A stretch of DNA of 64,000 bases from an uncultured Tolumonas sp. (GTDB taxonomy: Bacteria; Pseudomonadota; Gammaproteobacteria; Enterobacterales; Aeromonadaceae). Each line of letters starts with the position of its first letter. The first letter of the stretch is position 1. The DNA lies in NCBI RefSeq assembly GCF_963676665.1, contig NZ_OY781368.1:88065-152064 (forward strand), read 5' to 3'. The position numbers were made by a program, and so were the translations under genes. The notes beneath the pieces were generated by a model. It searched no databases, was not told where the DNA came from, and was given only the letters and a program-made list of their open reading frames with translations. Of this stretch, positions 1-7,828 are shown one piece after another.

Positions 1-494
1 TGATCATGTCGCTGGTGCCGGAAGATATGGCCGTAGAATTCATGCCGTTTCTGAATAACCCGATCATTGCGGTTGCCCCGGTTGAACATCCGGTATGCCA
101 GATTGAAAATCTGAGTTTGAAAGATTTGCAGGAATGGACTCTGCTGATCCGTGAACCGGGTTCGGGTACACGCAAAGCGTGCGAAGAGTTTTTCCAGCAA
201 AAGCGGGTGCATTTTCCCAGAACACTCGAACTCAACTCGCAAGAGGCGCAACGGGAAGGTGTAGTCGCGGGGTTAGGATTGGCATTTCTACCGCGTCACG
301 CAGTGCATCTTGAATTAAAGGCAGGTGTTTTACGGGAACTGCCAGTCAAGGAATTACCCCTGTATCGTAGCTGGTGTCTGGTGCATGCCCGCGGTAAACG
401 CTTGTCGCCGGTGGCACAGGCATTTGTAGATTTTATCCGTGAAGAGCGGGGGGTGATCAGCGCAATTGCAAAACGGTTTGAAGTTGCCCCTTAG
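1..494 (+). CDS. LysR-family transcriptional regulator, C-terminal part
   Basis: The visible 160 or so residues are the ligand-binding half of a LysR-type regulator. The stretch LIREPGSGTRKACEEFF and the later GLGLAFLPRHAV are typical of the periplasmic-binding-like effector domain. The N-terminal winged HTH lies outside the window, and the reading frame is open from the first bases, so the ATG at position 6 is probably internal and not the true start. Target genes cannot be told from this fragment. The REPGSGTR signature resembles the CbbR/CysB-like branch, but this is only a resemblance. The gene ends at a TAG followed by a hairpin shared with the convergent Nudix gene. Confidence 0.85.
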   Translation, partial: IMSLVPEDMAVEFMPFLNNPIIAVAPVEHPVCQIENLSLKDLQEWTLLIREPGSGTRKACEEFFQQKRVHFPRTLELNSQEAQREGVVAGLGLAFLPRHAVHLELKAGVLRELPVKELPLYRSWCLVHARGKRLSPVAQAFVDFIREERGVISAIAKRFEVAP

Positions 495-506
495 AGTGCA
501 GGCTGA

Positions 507-547
507 GGAGTGCCGTATGTTTACGGCGACTCCCGAGGCTGATTTTT
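507..547. terminator. Hairpin between convergent genes
   Basis: GGAGTGCCGT (507-516) pairs with ACGGCGACTCC (523-533), with one bulged base and a 6-nt loop, and TTTTT follows at 543-547. It lies directly after the LysR stop and reaches the stop of the opposing Nudix gene, so it probably terminates the LysR transcript. Confidence 0.6.
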
Positions 548-983
548 AAATAGCGAGTTTATCTTTCAGACAGATAACTTTGAGCATGGCAAATTGATGT
601 TCATGTTCTTTTTTGATGTCATCGAAACGGCGAAGGATCTCTATGGTTGCCGGGGATAATGTGGCTTGTTGTTCAACGGATAATGACTTTGTGTAATGCA
701 ACGCGACCGCATCATCTTGCGGTTTCGGTGTGCCAGTGGCGATGAGGTAAAACACTTTATGCCGATTGGAAAATGACTCGTGATCGAATAAATAGATAGC
801 AGCATGTGCCTGTAAGGTTGTCTCTTCTCTTAATTCGCGGATGGCAGCTTCCAGTCTCGATTCGCCACGGTTTGCTTGTCCGCCCGGTAACAATAAAAGG
901 CCACCGCTGGTTTCAGCTAACAAAATGCCATCATCACATTCAACAATACAGGTTGCGCGGCGTGGTTTGAAACGTGTATTCAT
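546..983 (-). CDS. Nudix hydrolase
   Basis: This is a small Nudix-fold pyrophosphohydrolase of 145 residues. The Nudix box is complete: GGQANRGESRLEAAIRELRE followed by ET (pattern G-x5-E-x7-REUxEExGU), in the first third of the protein, so the metal-binding glutamates are present. The substrate cannot be inferred; members cleave nucleoside diphosphates linked to another moiety. I chose the second ATG (983) because a GGGA Shine-Dalgarno sits about 6 nt upstream of it, while the first ATG (989) lies directly against that GGGA. The gene is monocistronic, convergent with the LysR gene and divergent from the P-type ATPase. Confidence 0.85.
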   Translation of the reverse strand: MNTRFKPRRATCIVECDDGILLAETSGGLLLLPGGQANRGESRLEAAIRELREETTLQAHAAIYLFDHESFSNRHKVFYLIATGTPKPQDDAVALHYTKSLSVEQQATLSPATIEILRRFDDIKKEHEHQFAMLKVICLKDKLAI

Positions 984-1198
984 GGTCATTCCCTGAAAGT
1001 AGCCAATGCGTTTGATTAGATTCTTTTTCCTGCGTTAATCATAGTTTTTAACACAAAAAATGGTATTAATTCTTCCATAGATAGCGCATTAAACGCGTTG
1101 TTTTTCCTTCCGATATCTAATCTGGTCTAAGCTAATACTAGATCGGGCGAGTTATGTCGCGTTTCTCCTAAAGCCAACCAATTGTATTGGGATAACTT

Positions 1199-3862
1199 AT
1201 GTTTATTGCCAATCTCTCCGTTGCTGAAGCACTTGATAGTCTTAAAACGACAGAACAAGGGTTAACCGATGCTGAGGCGCAACGGCGTTTGCGCGCGTTT
1301 GGTTATAACCGGTTGGAAGTGGTTAAGCAAAAATCTATCTTGTTGCGCTTTCTCGATGAATTTACGCATTTCTTTGCGCTCATTTTATGGATCGCGGCCG
1401 GGTTAGCTTTTTTTGCAGAAACCCGAGCGCCACACGAAGGAATGCTCACACTCGGGATCGCCATTCTTGGCGTCATTCTGATCAACGGCATATTTTCGTT
1501 CTGGCAAGAGTATCGCGCGGAACGAGCTATTTCAGCATTAACCAAATTATTACCGCAACAGGCGCTTGTGCTCCGTGATGGTCAATTACAACCGATTTTG
1601 GCGGAAATGCTGGTGCCGGGTGACTGCATTGTTTTAGAGGAAGGCGATAATGTGCCGGCCGATTGTCGGTTAATTTATGCTGCCGGTGTGCGGGTGAATA
1701 TCTCAACGGTGACCGGTGAGTCATTACCCATGGCGCGAACAGCTGAGACAGTGGCGGAGAATTCAGCATTAAATGCAAAAAATTTGCTGTTGGCAGGCAC
1801 GTCAGTGGTATCGGGGCAGTGTCGGGCGGTTATTTTTGCGACCGGGCGGCATACAGAGTTTGGACAAATAGCGCATCTGACGCAAACCGAGCAAGGCAGC
1901 ATCTCTCATTTACAGTTGGAAATTGCCCGGCTGTCAAAGCTGGTGGCTGGGTTTGCTGCAACATTAGGTGTGGTTTTCTTTGGTGTCGGCGCCGTATTGG
2001 GGCTGCCTTTCTGGGAGAACCTGATGTTTGCTATCGGTATTATTGTGGCGAATGTACCGGAAGGATTATTGCCCACAGTGACGCTCAGTCTGGCGATGGC
2101 AACACAACGGATGGCTAAACGACATGCGTTGGTTCGTCATTTAACGGCAGTGGAAACGCTGGGTTCCACCACGGTGATTTGTTCTGATAAAACCGGCACA
2201 TTAACGCAAAACAAGATGACCGCCACCAGAATTTACCGGCACGATCAGTTGAATGAAATTACAGATCACGCGGCATATGCGAGCGATATTCGACTGATTC
2301 AAAATGCACAATATTGCCATAATCTGAAGAAGAGTTTTCACGAAAACCAGCCTGTTTGGCTGGGTGATCCGATGGAGATTGCGCTCGCCGATTTTGGGAG
2401 ACAGAGCCATGATTTTGGTGATATTCCAATAACTTCCGAGATCGTATTTGATAGTGATCGCAAACGAATGTCAGTGGTGATCGAGCATGCCGGAGAACGT
2501 TGGTTATATTGCAAAGGGGCTCCTGAGACAGTATTACCGCTGTGTACGCATGTGCTGAGTCGGTCGGAAAGCACAGATCAACTCATTTCAATTGATCATG
2601 CGGTGCAACGGCAGATCACGACAGCACAAAACACCATGGCGAACGAAGGCTTGCGAGTGTTGGCTTTTGCTTACCGCCGCTTAGACGCAGAACAGCTTCC
2701 TGAAGAACATGATTTGATCTTTTCCGCGCTGATTGGTTTGCACGATCCACCTCGGCCAGAAGTTAAAGAAGCGATGGCGCGCTGTCATTCGGCAGGGATC
2801 AAAGTCATCATGGTGACGGGTGATCACCCTCATACTGCAGTCGCCATTGCACGTGAAATAGGCATGGTAACATCGGCTAATCCGGTGGTTTTAGAGGGCA
2901 AAGTATTACGTAAAATGAGTGCTGCTCATTTGCATCTGGTTCTGGATAGCCCGGAAATCATTTTTGCTCGGGTGACGGCAGAGCAGAAAATGCATGTCGT
3001 AAAAGCGCTGAAACGTAAGAATGAAATTGTCGCGGTAACAGGTGATGGTGTAAACGATGCGCCGGCACTAAAAATTGCTGATATCGGTATCGCAATGGGG
3101 GTGTCGGGTACGGATGTCGCAAAAGAAGCGTCAGATATTATTTTGCTCGATGATAATTTTGCCAGCATAGTCAATGCGATTGAAGAAGGGCGTACCGTCT
3201 TTGAAAATATCCGCAAATTTCTGACATATATTCTGACGTCCAACATTCCTGAATTACTGCCTTATATTGCCTTTGTTATCTTCAAGATCCCGTTACCGTT
3301 GACCATTATTCAAATTCTGGCTGTCGATCTGGGCACTGATATGTTGCCTGCATTAGCACTCGGTGCGGAATCTTCCGATAAAAAATTGATGCAGCAGCCA
3401 CCGCGTCCAGCGAAAGAACGGTTGTTGTCCTGGCCTTTAATTGTTCGGGCGTATTTATGGTTGGGGATGTTAGAAGCGTTAGCCTCATTGACCGTCTTCT
3501 TTTTCGTGTTGCATCAATCGGGCTGGGAATATGGCAATCTATTGAGTAAAACAGATCTGTTTTACCAACAGGCGACTACGGCATGCCTTGCTGCCATCGT
3601 TATGGCGCAGATCATGAATGTGTTTGTTTGCCGGCATCCGCGCATGTCGGTGTTTCAACTCAAAATCAGCGGCAACCCATTACTGTGGTTAGGGATTGCC
3701 GTTGAGATTATTCTGATCTTGCTGGTGGTTTATACCCCGTGGGGAAATGCGTTATTTGGTACGCAACCGCTGGGGTTATCGGTCTGGGGTTTGATGATTG
3801 TTTTAGCGCTGTGTTTTGGTTGTTTGGAAGAGCTGAGAAAATGGATTGTGCGTGGGATGTAG
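1199..3862 (+). CDS. P-type cation ATPase, Na,K-ATPase-like (P2 class)
   Basis: This 887-residue P2-type ATPase has an N-terminal cation-ATPase domain, the TGES actuator motif (TVTGESLPMAR), the phosphorylation motif CSDKTGTLTQNKM with the aspartate near residue 330, and the hinge motif TGDGVNDAPALK near residue 615. The membrane segment before the phosphorylation site reads ANVPEGLLPTVTLSLAMA, and the site is preceded by AVETLGSTTVICSDK. Both closely follow animal Na,K/H,K-ATPase (P2C), unlike the PEGLPAVITITLA of the second ATPase in this window. It is probably a plasma-membrane cation exporter, and the ion (Na+, K+ or Ca2+) cannot be fixed. There is no beta-subunit gene beside it. A TGGGATA before the ATG may be a weak ribosome site. 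Confidence 0.9.
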   Translation: MFIANLSVAEALDSLKTTEQGLTDAEAQRRLRAFGYNRLEVVKQKSILLRFLDEFTHFFALILWIAAGLAFFAETRAPHEGMLTLGIAILGVILINGIFSFWQEYRAERAISALTKLLPQQALVLRDGQLQPILAEMLVPGDCIVLEEGDNVPADCRLIYAAGVRVNISTVTGESLPMARTAETVAENSALNAKNLLLAGTSVVSGQCRAVIFATGRHTEFGQIAHLTQTEQGSISHLQLEIARLSKLVAGFAATLGVVFFGVGAVLGLPFWENLMFAIGIIVANVPEGLLPTVTLSLAMATQRMAKRHALVRHLTAVETLGSTTVICSDKTGTLTQNKMTATRIYRHDQLNEITDHAAYASDIRLIQNAQYCHNLKKSFHENQPVWLGDPMEIALADFGRQSHDFGDIPITSEIVFDSDRKRMSVVIEHAGERWLYCKGAPETVLPLCTHVLSRSESTDQLISIDHAVQRQITTAQNTMANEGLRVLAFAYRRLDAEQLPEEHDLIFSALIGLHDPPRPEVKEAMARCHSAGIKVIMVTGDHPHTAVAIAREIGMVTSANPVVLEGKVLRKMSAAHLHLVLDSPEIIFARVTAEQKMHVVKALKRKNEIVAVTGDGVNDAPALKIADIGIAMGVSGTDVAKEASDIILLDDNFASIVNAIEEGRTVFENIRKFLTYILTSNIPELLPYIAFVIFKIPLPLTIIQILAVDLGTDMLPALALGAESSDKKLMQQPPRPAKERLLSWPLIVRAYLWLGMLEALASLTVFFFVLHQSGWEYGNLLSKTDLFYQQATTACLAAIVMAQIMNVFVCRHPRMSVFQLKISGNPLLWLGIAVEIILILLVVYTPWGNALFGTQPLGLSVWGLMIVLALCFGCLEELRKWIVRGM

Positions 3863-4026
3863 CTATCTTGATCATCAGCTAAGGCGGCGAATCTTCAAAT
3901 GGGTGCGTTGATAGTGAATATATGCAGTATTTTTATTAAATAGTGGTCGAAATAGGCCGAAATCATTGCACATAACAGGATGATATCGGTTACATTTCTA
4001 TAACAACTAATGTGCTGTGCCTTCAT

Positions 4027-5253
4027 ATGGATATTCTTCATCTCGATATAAAGAGCATGCTGCTGATGTGCGTCTTCATTGGCGTACTCATTTCCGGCGG
4101 GTTAGCGGCATTACTACGCGATCGCTATGTGTGCCCGGGCATGCCTTTTTGGGTTATGGGGTTTTTTATCTTCACGATTGGCGTTTTCTTCGCTGTAGGT
4201 CGTGCGTTCACACCGTTATGGATTAGTGTATTTTTCGGTAATTTATTTAGTTTTCTCGGCACCAATTTATTATGGCTGGGGTTATTGAAATACAATAATA
4301 AAATTAAACGCTACCACTTTATGATTATGGGGGTATCGTTTCTTACAGCTATTTTGTTGCTGTTTATGCTGAATTCGGGTGTACCCGAGAAAAACCGGGC
4401 TGAACTGATTTCCATTGTGTTTAATTTGCAAAGTCTGTTGTGTATTCGTGAAGCACTACGAAACAGACAAAAATATGAGTCAGGCCGGTTGATGTTTGCC
4501 TTCACCTGCACATTAGTCACTATCGGATCACTCGTGCGTTTTCTGACCTATCAAATGGATCCGGCGTATGCTTTGTTGAACACTAATATCAGTAATTTGT
4601 TGTTGATTTTTAACGCAATTATTGTGTTTTTAGGCTTAAGTTTCAGCATCATGTTGATCACTTCTCAATGGTTGCAACAAAAGCTGGCTGCGTTTGCTGC
4701 TTATGATGCGTTAACTGGCGTTTATAATCGTCATGGCCTCAATGAACAGACTGCCGTGTTGTTTGGATCGAAAAATAAAGCGGCATTCAGTAACTGTAGT
4801 GTCGCAATGATTGATATCGATTTTTTCAAAAAGACAAATGATAGCTATGGACATTTTGTCGGTGATTTGGTGTTAAAAGCAGTCGCCGCAACATTACGTC
4901 AAAATATTCGGCATCAAGATATTTTGGCGCGTTACGGTGGCGAAGAATTTATTGTTGTTTTACCGGATACCAATAAAACAGCTGCGCTGGCTTGGGCTGA
5001 ACGAGTCAGAGAGCTAGTATCTATGGAACCTATATTAGTTAATCAGCACGCAATCACTATTACGCTGAGTATTGGTTTGGTAGACCTGTCGGAAGAAAAA
5101 CATGTTTCCTTAGATGATGCTATTCGCGAGGCAGACATCGCGTTATATCAAGCCAAAGAACGCGGCAGAAATCGGGTCTGTTGGTTCGATAACGCCGCTT
5201 CACTTTTAATGTACACGGCAAATTATAATGGCGGAGTTATTTCCAGTAACTGA
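4027..5253 (+). CDS. Membrane-bound diguanylate cyclase (GGDEF)
   Basis: This protein has six or seven hydrophobic segments over about residues 1-215 followed by a GGDEF domain. The active-site motif is RYGGEEF (a GGEEF variant that is usually active). An RxxD inhibitory site (RHQD) lies just before it at the canonical spacing, which predicts product inhibition by c-di-GMP. It should make c-di-GMP from two GTP at the inner membrane, with the membrane part as an unknown sensor. The start is uncertain: an in-frame GTG at 4012 adds five residues, and neither start has a clear Shine-Dalgarno. I prefer the ATG. No EAL domain and no partner gene are visible. Confidence 0.88.
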   Translation: MDILHLDIKSMLLMCVFIGVLISGGLAALLRDRYVCPGMPFWVMGFFIFTIGVFFAVGRAFTPLWISVFFGNLFSFLGTNLLWLGLLKYNNKIKRYHFMIMGVSFLTAILLLFMLNSGVPEKNRAELISIVFNLQSLLCIREALRNRQKYESGRLMFAFTCTLVTIGSLVRFLTYQMDPAYALLNTNISNLLLIFNAIIVFLGLSFSIMLITSQWLQQKLAAFAAYDALTGVYNRHGLNEQTAVLFGSKNKAAFSNCSVAMIDIDFFKKTNDSYGHFVGDLVLKAVAATLRQNIRHQDILARYGGEEFIVVLPDTNKTAALAWAERVRELVSMEPILVNQHAITITLSIGLVDLSEEKHVSLDDAIREADIALYQAKERGRNRVCWFDNAASLLMYTANYNGGVISSN

Positions 5254-5399
5254 CCGCTGATATCCCGGCGATAATATCGGCTATCTGTAAGACTGAGCAG
5301 CAACTGCTAGTGCTGACAGGCTAGTTTCAGATTTAAGATTGTTAATGGTCGTTATACTCATCGGCTTTGGAACACAGTTCAAATGCTGAGGGGAAAACA

Positions 5400-5663
5400 A
5401 TGCCGGCAATTGCGAAAGTAGGGGATATGCACGCGTGCCCACAACGAGGTCACGGGGTTAATTCGATTGTTAGTGGTTCATCTGATGTCTTCATCAATGG
5501 TATGCCAGCCGCCACTGTGGGTTCTGGAACGGGTTGTGGGGCTTCGGTTGCGGTAGGCAGTGGCACCGTGACTATCAACGGCAAACCTGCCGCCATATTA
5601 GGCTCTGCCACCACGCACGGCGGCGTGATTGTTTCCGGCTCGGGAAATGTGTTGATTGGTTAG
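5400..5663 (+). CDS. PAAR-domain protein (T6SS spike tip)
   Basis: This 87-residue protein is made almost wholly of the PAAR fold: MPAIAKVGDMHACPQRGHGVN, then repeated glycine-rich hairpins such as INGMPAATVGSGTGCG and INGKPAAILGSATTHGG. PAAR proteins cap the VgrG spike of type VI secretion systems, and the Cys/His residues fit the zinc site at the tip. The ATG at 5400 has a strong GAGGGG ribosome site 7 nt upstream. An in-frame upstream ATG at 5367 is less likely. No VgrG, effector or immunity gene adjoins it, so it is an orphan. The neighbours are a diguanylate cyclase gene and the convergent hmp. Confidence 0.88.
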   Translation: MPAIAKVGDMHACPQRGHGVNSIVSGSSDVFINGMPAATVGSGTGCGASVAVGSGTVTINGKPAAILGSATTHGGVIVSGSGNVLIG

Positions 5664-5673
5664 TGTTTTTGAT

Positions 5674-5702
5674 AGAGGAGCAAAATCAATGTTTGCTCCT
5701 CT
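5674..5702. terminator. Hairpin between PAAR gene and hmp
   Basis: An 11-bp perfect stem (AGAGGAGCAAA / TTTGCTCCTCT) with a 7-nt loop lies between the convergent PAAR and hmp stops. No T-run follows on either strand, so it may protect 3' ends or terminate weakly. Confidence 0.5.
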
Positions 5703-5722
5703 GTGATTACTGCGAACTATTG

Positions 5723-6919
5723 TTAATTCACGCCACCAGAACCAAAGGCTTCGGCAAAAATGCGTTCACCGGTTACACCATTGCGTTGCAACTCGCTGAG
5801 ATAATGGCGCATGAAAGGCGCTGGCCCGCAAAGGTAATATTCCGCATCAGTCAGTTCCGGTGATAGCAGTTGATCTACGGCCAAAGGTGCAGCCCCAATC
5901 CCGCTATCTTGTTCTGTGCGCTGATCATAGAAAAAACTGGCTTCAACGTTGGTTTGTGCAGCAGCAAGCTGTTCGACATGCGATTTAAAAGCATGTACGG
6001 CATTGTTACGGCAGGTATGAATAAAATGAACTTTGCGTGCTGACTGGGTGGCGACCAGATGATTTAAGATCGACACCATGGGCGTAATACCGACACCGCC
6101 GCTGAGTAAAACCACAGGTGTCTGAACGGTTTCATTGAGGAAGAAATCACCCAATGGCATCGAAATATCCAGAATAGCATTTTCAGCAAACTGATCATGT
6201 AACAGGTTGGAAACCTGACCATCCGGTTTTTCTGCATTGGCACGTTCACGTTTGACGGAAATACGCAGGTAATCATTGCCTGGCGCATCAGAAAGCGAGT
6301 ATTGACGTGGTTGAAACAGGTTCCATTCTGCTACAAATAATTTAACGCTGATATATTGGCCCGGCTTGTAAGTCGGCACTTTGCCACCATCGATCGGATA
6401 CAGATAAAACGATGTAATCTCTTCGCTTTCCTGCACTTTCTGACCGATACGGAATGGGCGCCAGCCTGTCCAGCCGCCTTCTTGCTGAGTCGCTTGCTGA
6501 TACAGGTCAGATTCCAGATTGATAAACAAATCAGCTAATTCGGTGTAAGCAGCCGCCCATGCGCTGATCAAATCATCAGACGCGGCATCACCCAATACTT
6601 CTTTAATTGACGCGAGTAAGTGACGACCGACGATAGCGTAATGCTCTGCCCGGATACCCAAACTAACGTGTTTGTGGGCGATGCGTTCGACGACCGGTAA
6701 TAACACCGACGGATCATCAATATTTTCTGCATAAGCAGCCACGGCCATCGCCAGCGCTTCTTGCTGCCGACCTGAATTTTGGTGTCCCTGATTGAAGATA
6801 TTTTTCAGTTCAGGGTTATAGGTGAACATGCGCTGATAAAAATGTTTCGTCAGCGCCACTCCATTGGTTTTTAATACTGGAACCGTGGCTTTAACTAATG
6901 CTTTTTGTTGTTCGTTCAT
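5723..6919 (-). CDS. hmp: Flavohemoglobin, nitric oxide dioxygenase
   Basis: This 398-residue protein (E. coli Hmp has 396) has a globin domain (about 1-140), an FAD-binding ferredoxin-reductase-like domain (RQYSLSDAP near residue 206) and a C-terminal NAD domain (GGVGITPMVSILNHL, YLCGPAPFM). It oxidises NO to nitrate with O2 and NAD(P)H in the cytoplasm. I start at the ATG at 6919, preceded by GGAGACTTT. A longer frame reaches 6952 but lacks homology. ytfE lies 78 bp upstream on the same strand with a hairpin between, so hmp may be an attenuated second gene of the ytfE transcript. I see no NsrR or NorR site directly before it. Confidence 0.95.
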   Translation of the reverse strand: MNEQQKALVKATVPVLKTNGVALTKHFYQRMFTYNPELKNIFNQGHQNSGRQQEALAMAVAAYAENIDDPSVLLPVVERIAHKHVSLGIRAEHYAIVGRHLLASIKEVLGDAASDDLISAWAAAYTELADLFINLESDLYQQATQQEGGWTGWRPFRIGQKVQESEEITSFYLYPIDGGKVPTYKPGQYISVKLFVAEWNLFQPRQYSLSDAPGNDYLRISVKRERANAEKPDGQVSNLLHDQFAENAILDISMPLGDFFLNETVQTPVVLLSGGVGITPMVSILNHLVATQSARKVHFIHTCRNNAVHAFKSHVEQLAAAQTNVEASFFYDQRTEQDSGIGAAPLAVDQLLSPELTDAEYYLCGPAPFMRHYLSELQRNGVTGERIFAEAFGSGGVN

Positions 6920-6958
6920 AAAGTCTCCATGACCAAAACACGCGATAATCAAAATTCA

Positions 6959-6979
6959 GGGGGATACGCTGGTACCCCC
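6959..6979 (-). other. Hairpin in the ytfE-hmp intercistronic gap
   Basis: A GC-rich hairpin (five G-C pairs, a bulged base, three more pairs, 4-nt loop) lies between the ytfE stop and the hmp start. Only a short TTTT follows in the direction of transcription. It may be a partial terminator or a processing site that sets the hmp-to-ytfE ratio. Confidence 0.45.
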
Positions 6980-6997
6980 GGCATGATGAGTGGCTGA

Positions 6998-7663
6998 TTA
7001 TGCTTGCGCGGTAGCGTTGGCAAACAGGATGTTATTTTCCAAATGGATATGTTGCATCAGGTCTTCACGCAATTGTGTCAGGCCGGTATACAGGGCTCGC
7101 CATGTCACACAAGCGCCTGCTGGTGGCGTAATGTCATTGGTCAGGCGCATCAGTTCATCTAAGCCTTCGCCGTGCTGTTCATGCTCAAAACGCATCATGG
7201 CAATCGGGCCTTGTGCCGGGTTATTAAAACCTTCTTTCAGCATAGGGAACAGGATCTGTTCTTCTTTCTGCATGTGGCTTTCGAGTTCCTGCAGCATATT
7301 CGTCAGATGAGCACCGAGACCTAACGGGCAGCCTGGTTTATCCGCGTGAACATGTTCAACACGACGCGCCAGACGGATCAATTCCGGTAACTGAATGCGA
7401 TGCAGGGCATGGAAACGTTCCAGAATAAAATCAATCAGGGCGGAAGGTGTCGCAGTGCGCCAGTCAGTTTCATCACTCGGTAACTGTTGTACTTGTTCCA
7501 ATTCAGCGACAACCAGCGCGGCATCGAGATTACGCTGAGCGATGGCGTCTTTTAACGGTTGTTGGCCACCGCAGCAAAAATCTAATTTGAATTTGTGGAA
7601 TACACGGGTCGCACCAGGAATTTCACAAGCGAGGCTGGCGATAGTTTGTTCGAGTAAGGCCAT
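6998..7663 (-). CDS. ytfE: Iron-sulfur cluster repair di-iron protein (RIC)
   Basis: This 221-residue protein has the ScdA_N domain at its start (about 1-60; FHKFKLDFCCGGQQPL with the CC pair) followed by a hemerythrin-like di-iron domain with spaced His/Glu ligands (HALHRIQLPE, HMQKEEQILF, RFEHEQHGEG, HIHLENNILF). It repairs iron-sulfur clusters after NO or oxidative damage. The ATG at 7663 is preceded by AGGAGA. A longer frame from 7708 would run through a promoter element and is rejected. It is divergent from norR. The upstream DNA holds a sigma-54-type promoter facing this gene, an FNR-type box and three NorR-type sites, so it is a likely direct NorR target. Confidence 0.94.
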   Translation of the reverse strand: MALLEQTIASLACEIPGATRVFHKFKLDFCCGGQQPLKDAIAQRNLDAALVVAELEQVQQLPSDETDWRTATPSALIDFILERFHALHRIQLPELIRLARRVEHVHADKPGCPLGLGAHLTNMLQELESHMQKEEQILFPMLKEGFNNPAQGPIAMMRFEHEQHGEGLDELMRLTNDITPPAGACVTWRALYTGLTQLREDLMQHIHLENNILFANATAQA

Positions 7664-7694
7664 GGTGGCTCTCCTTGGTAGATAATAGGGTAGT

Positions 7695-7708
7695 TTGATC
7701 TCGATCAA
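7695..7708. promoter_or_regulatory. FNR/CRP-family box
   Basis: TTGATCTCGATCAA is a perfect TTGAT-N4-ATCAA palindrome, the consensus for FNR and Dnr/NnrR-type regulators. It lies 32-45 nt upstream of the ytfE ATG and spans the start point expected from the sigma-54 element at 7714-7729, a position that suggests repression of ytfE. It could also activate norR on the other strand. The role is inferred. Confidence 0.7.
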
Positions 7709-7713
7709 TCTAT

Positions 7714-7729
7714 TGCATGAGCTGTGCCG
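7714..7729 (-). promoter_or_regulatory. Sigma-54 (-24/-12) promoter for ytfE
   Basis: On the minus strand the element reads CGGCACAGCTCATGCA against the consensus TGGCACG-N4-TTGCW. The invariant GG and GC are at the correct spacing and GGCAC is intact. The start point would be near 7703, about 40 nt before the ytfE ATG. The NorR-type sites begin about 40 bp further upstream, which suits enhancer-bound activation. Not tested experimentally here. Confidence 0.6.
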
Positions 7730-7769
7730 ACATTTAATTTATTGAAAAATATAGATATTTAATTTTTAT

Positions 7770-7828
7770 GGTTTTTTTTACCATTGGCTGATAGGGTTAA
7801 ATAAACCATTTAGGGTAGTAATCACCAT
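7770..7828. promoter_or_regulatory. Three iterated NorR-type enhancer sites
   Basis: Three copies of GGT-N7-ACCAT occur at 7770-7784, 7795-7809 and 7814-7828, each containing the GT-N7-AC core known for NorR sites in E. coli, where three such sites precede norVW. Spacings are 25 and 19 bp. The last copy ends in the norR start codon, so NorR binding should also affect its own expression. The facing sigma-54 element belongs to ytfE. Confidence 0.68.
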
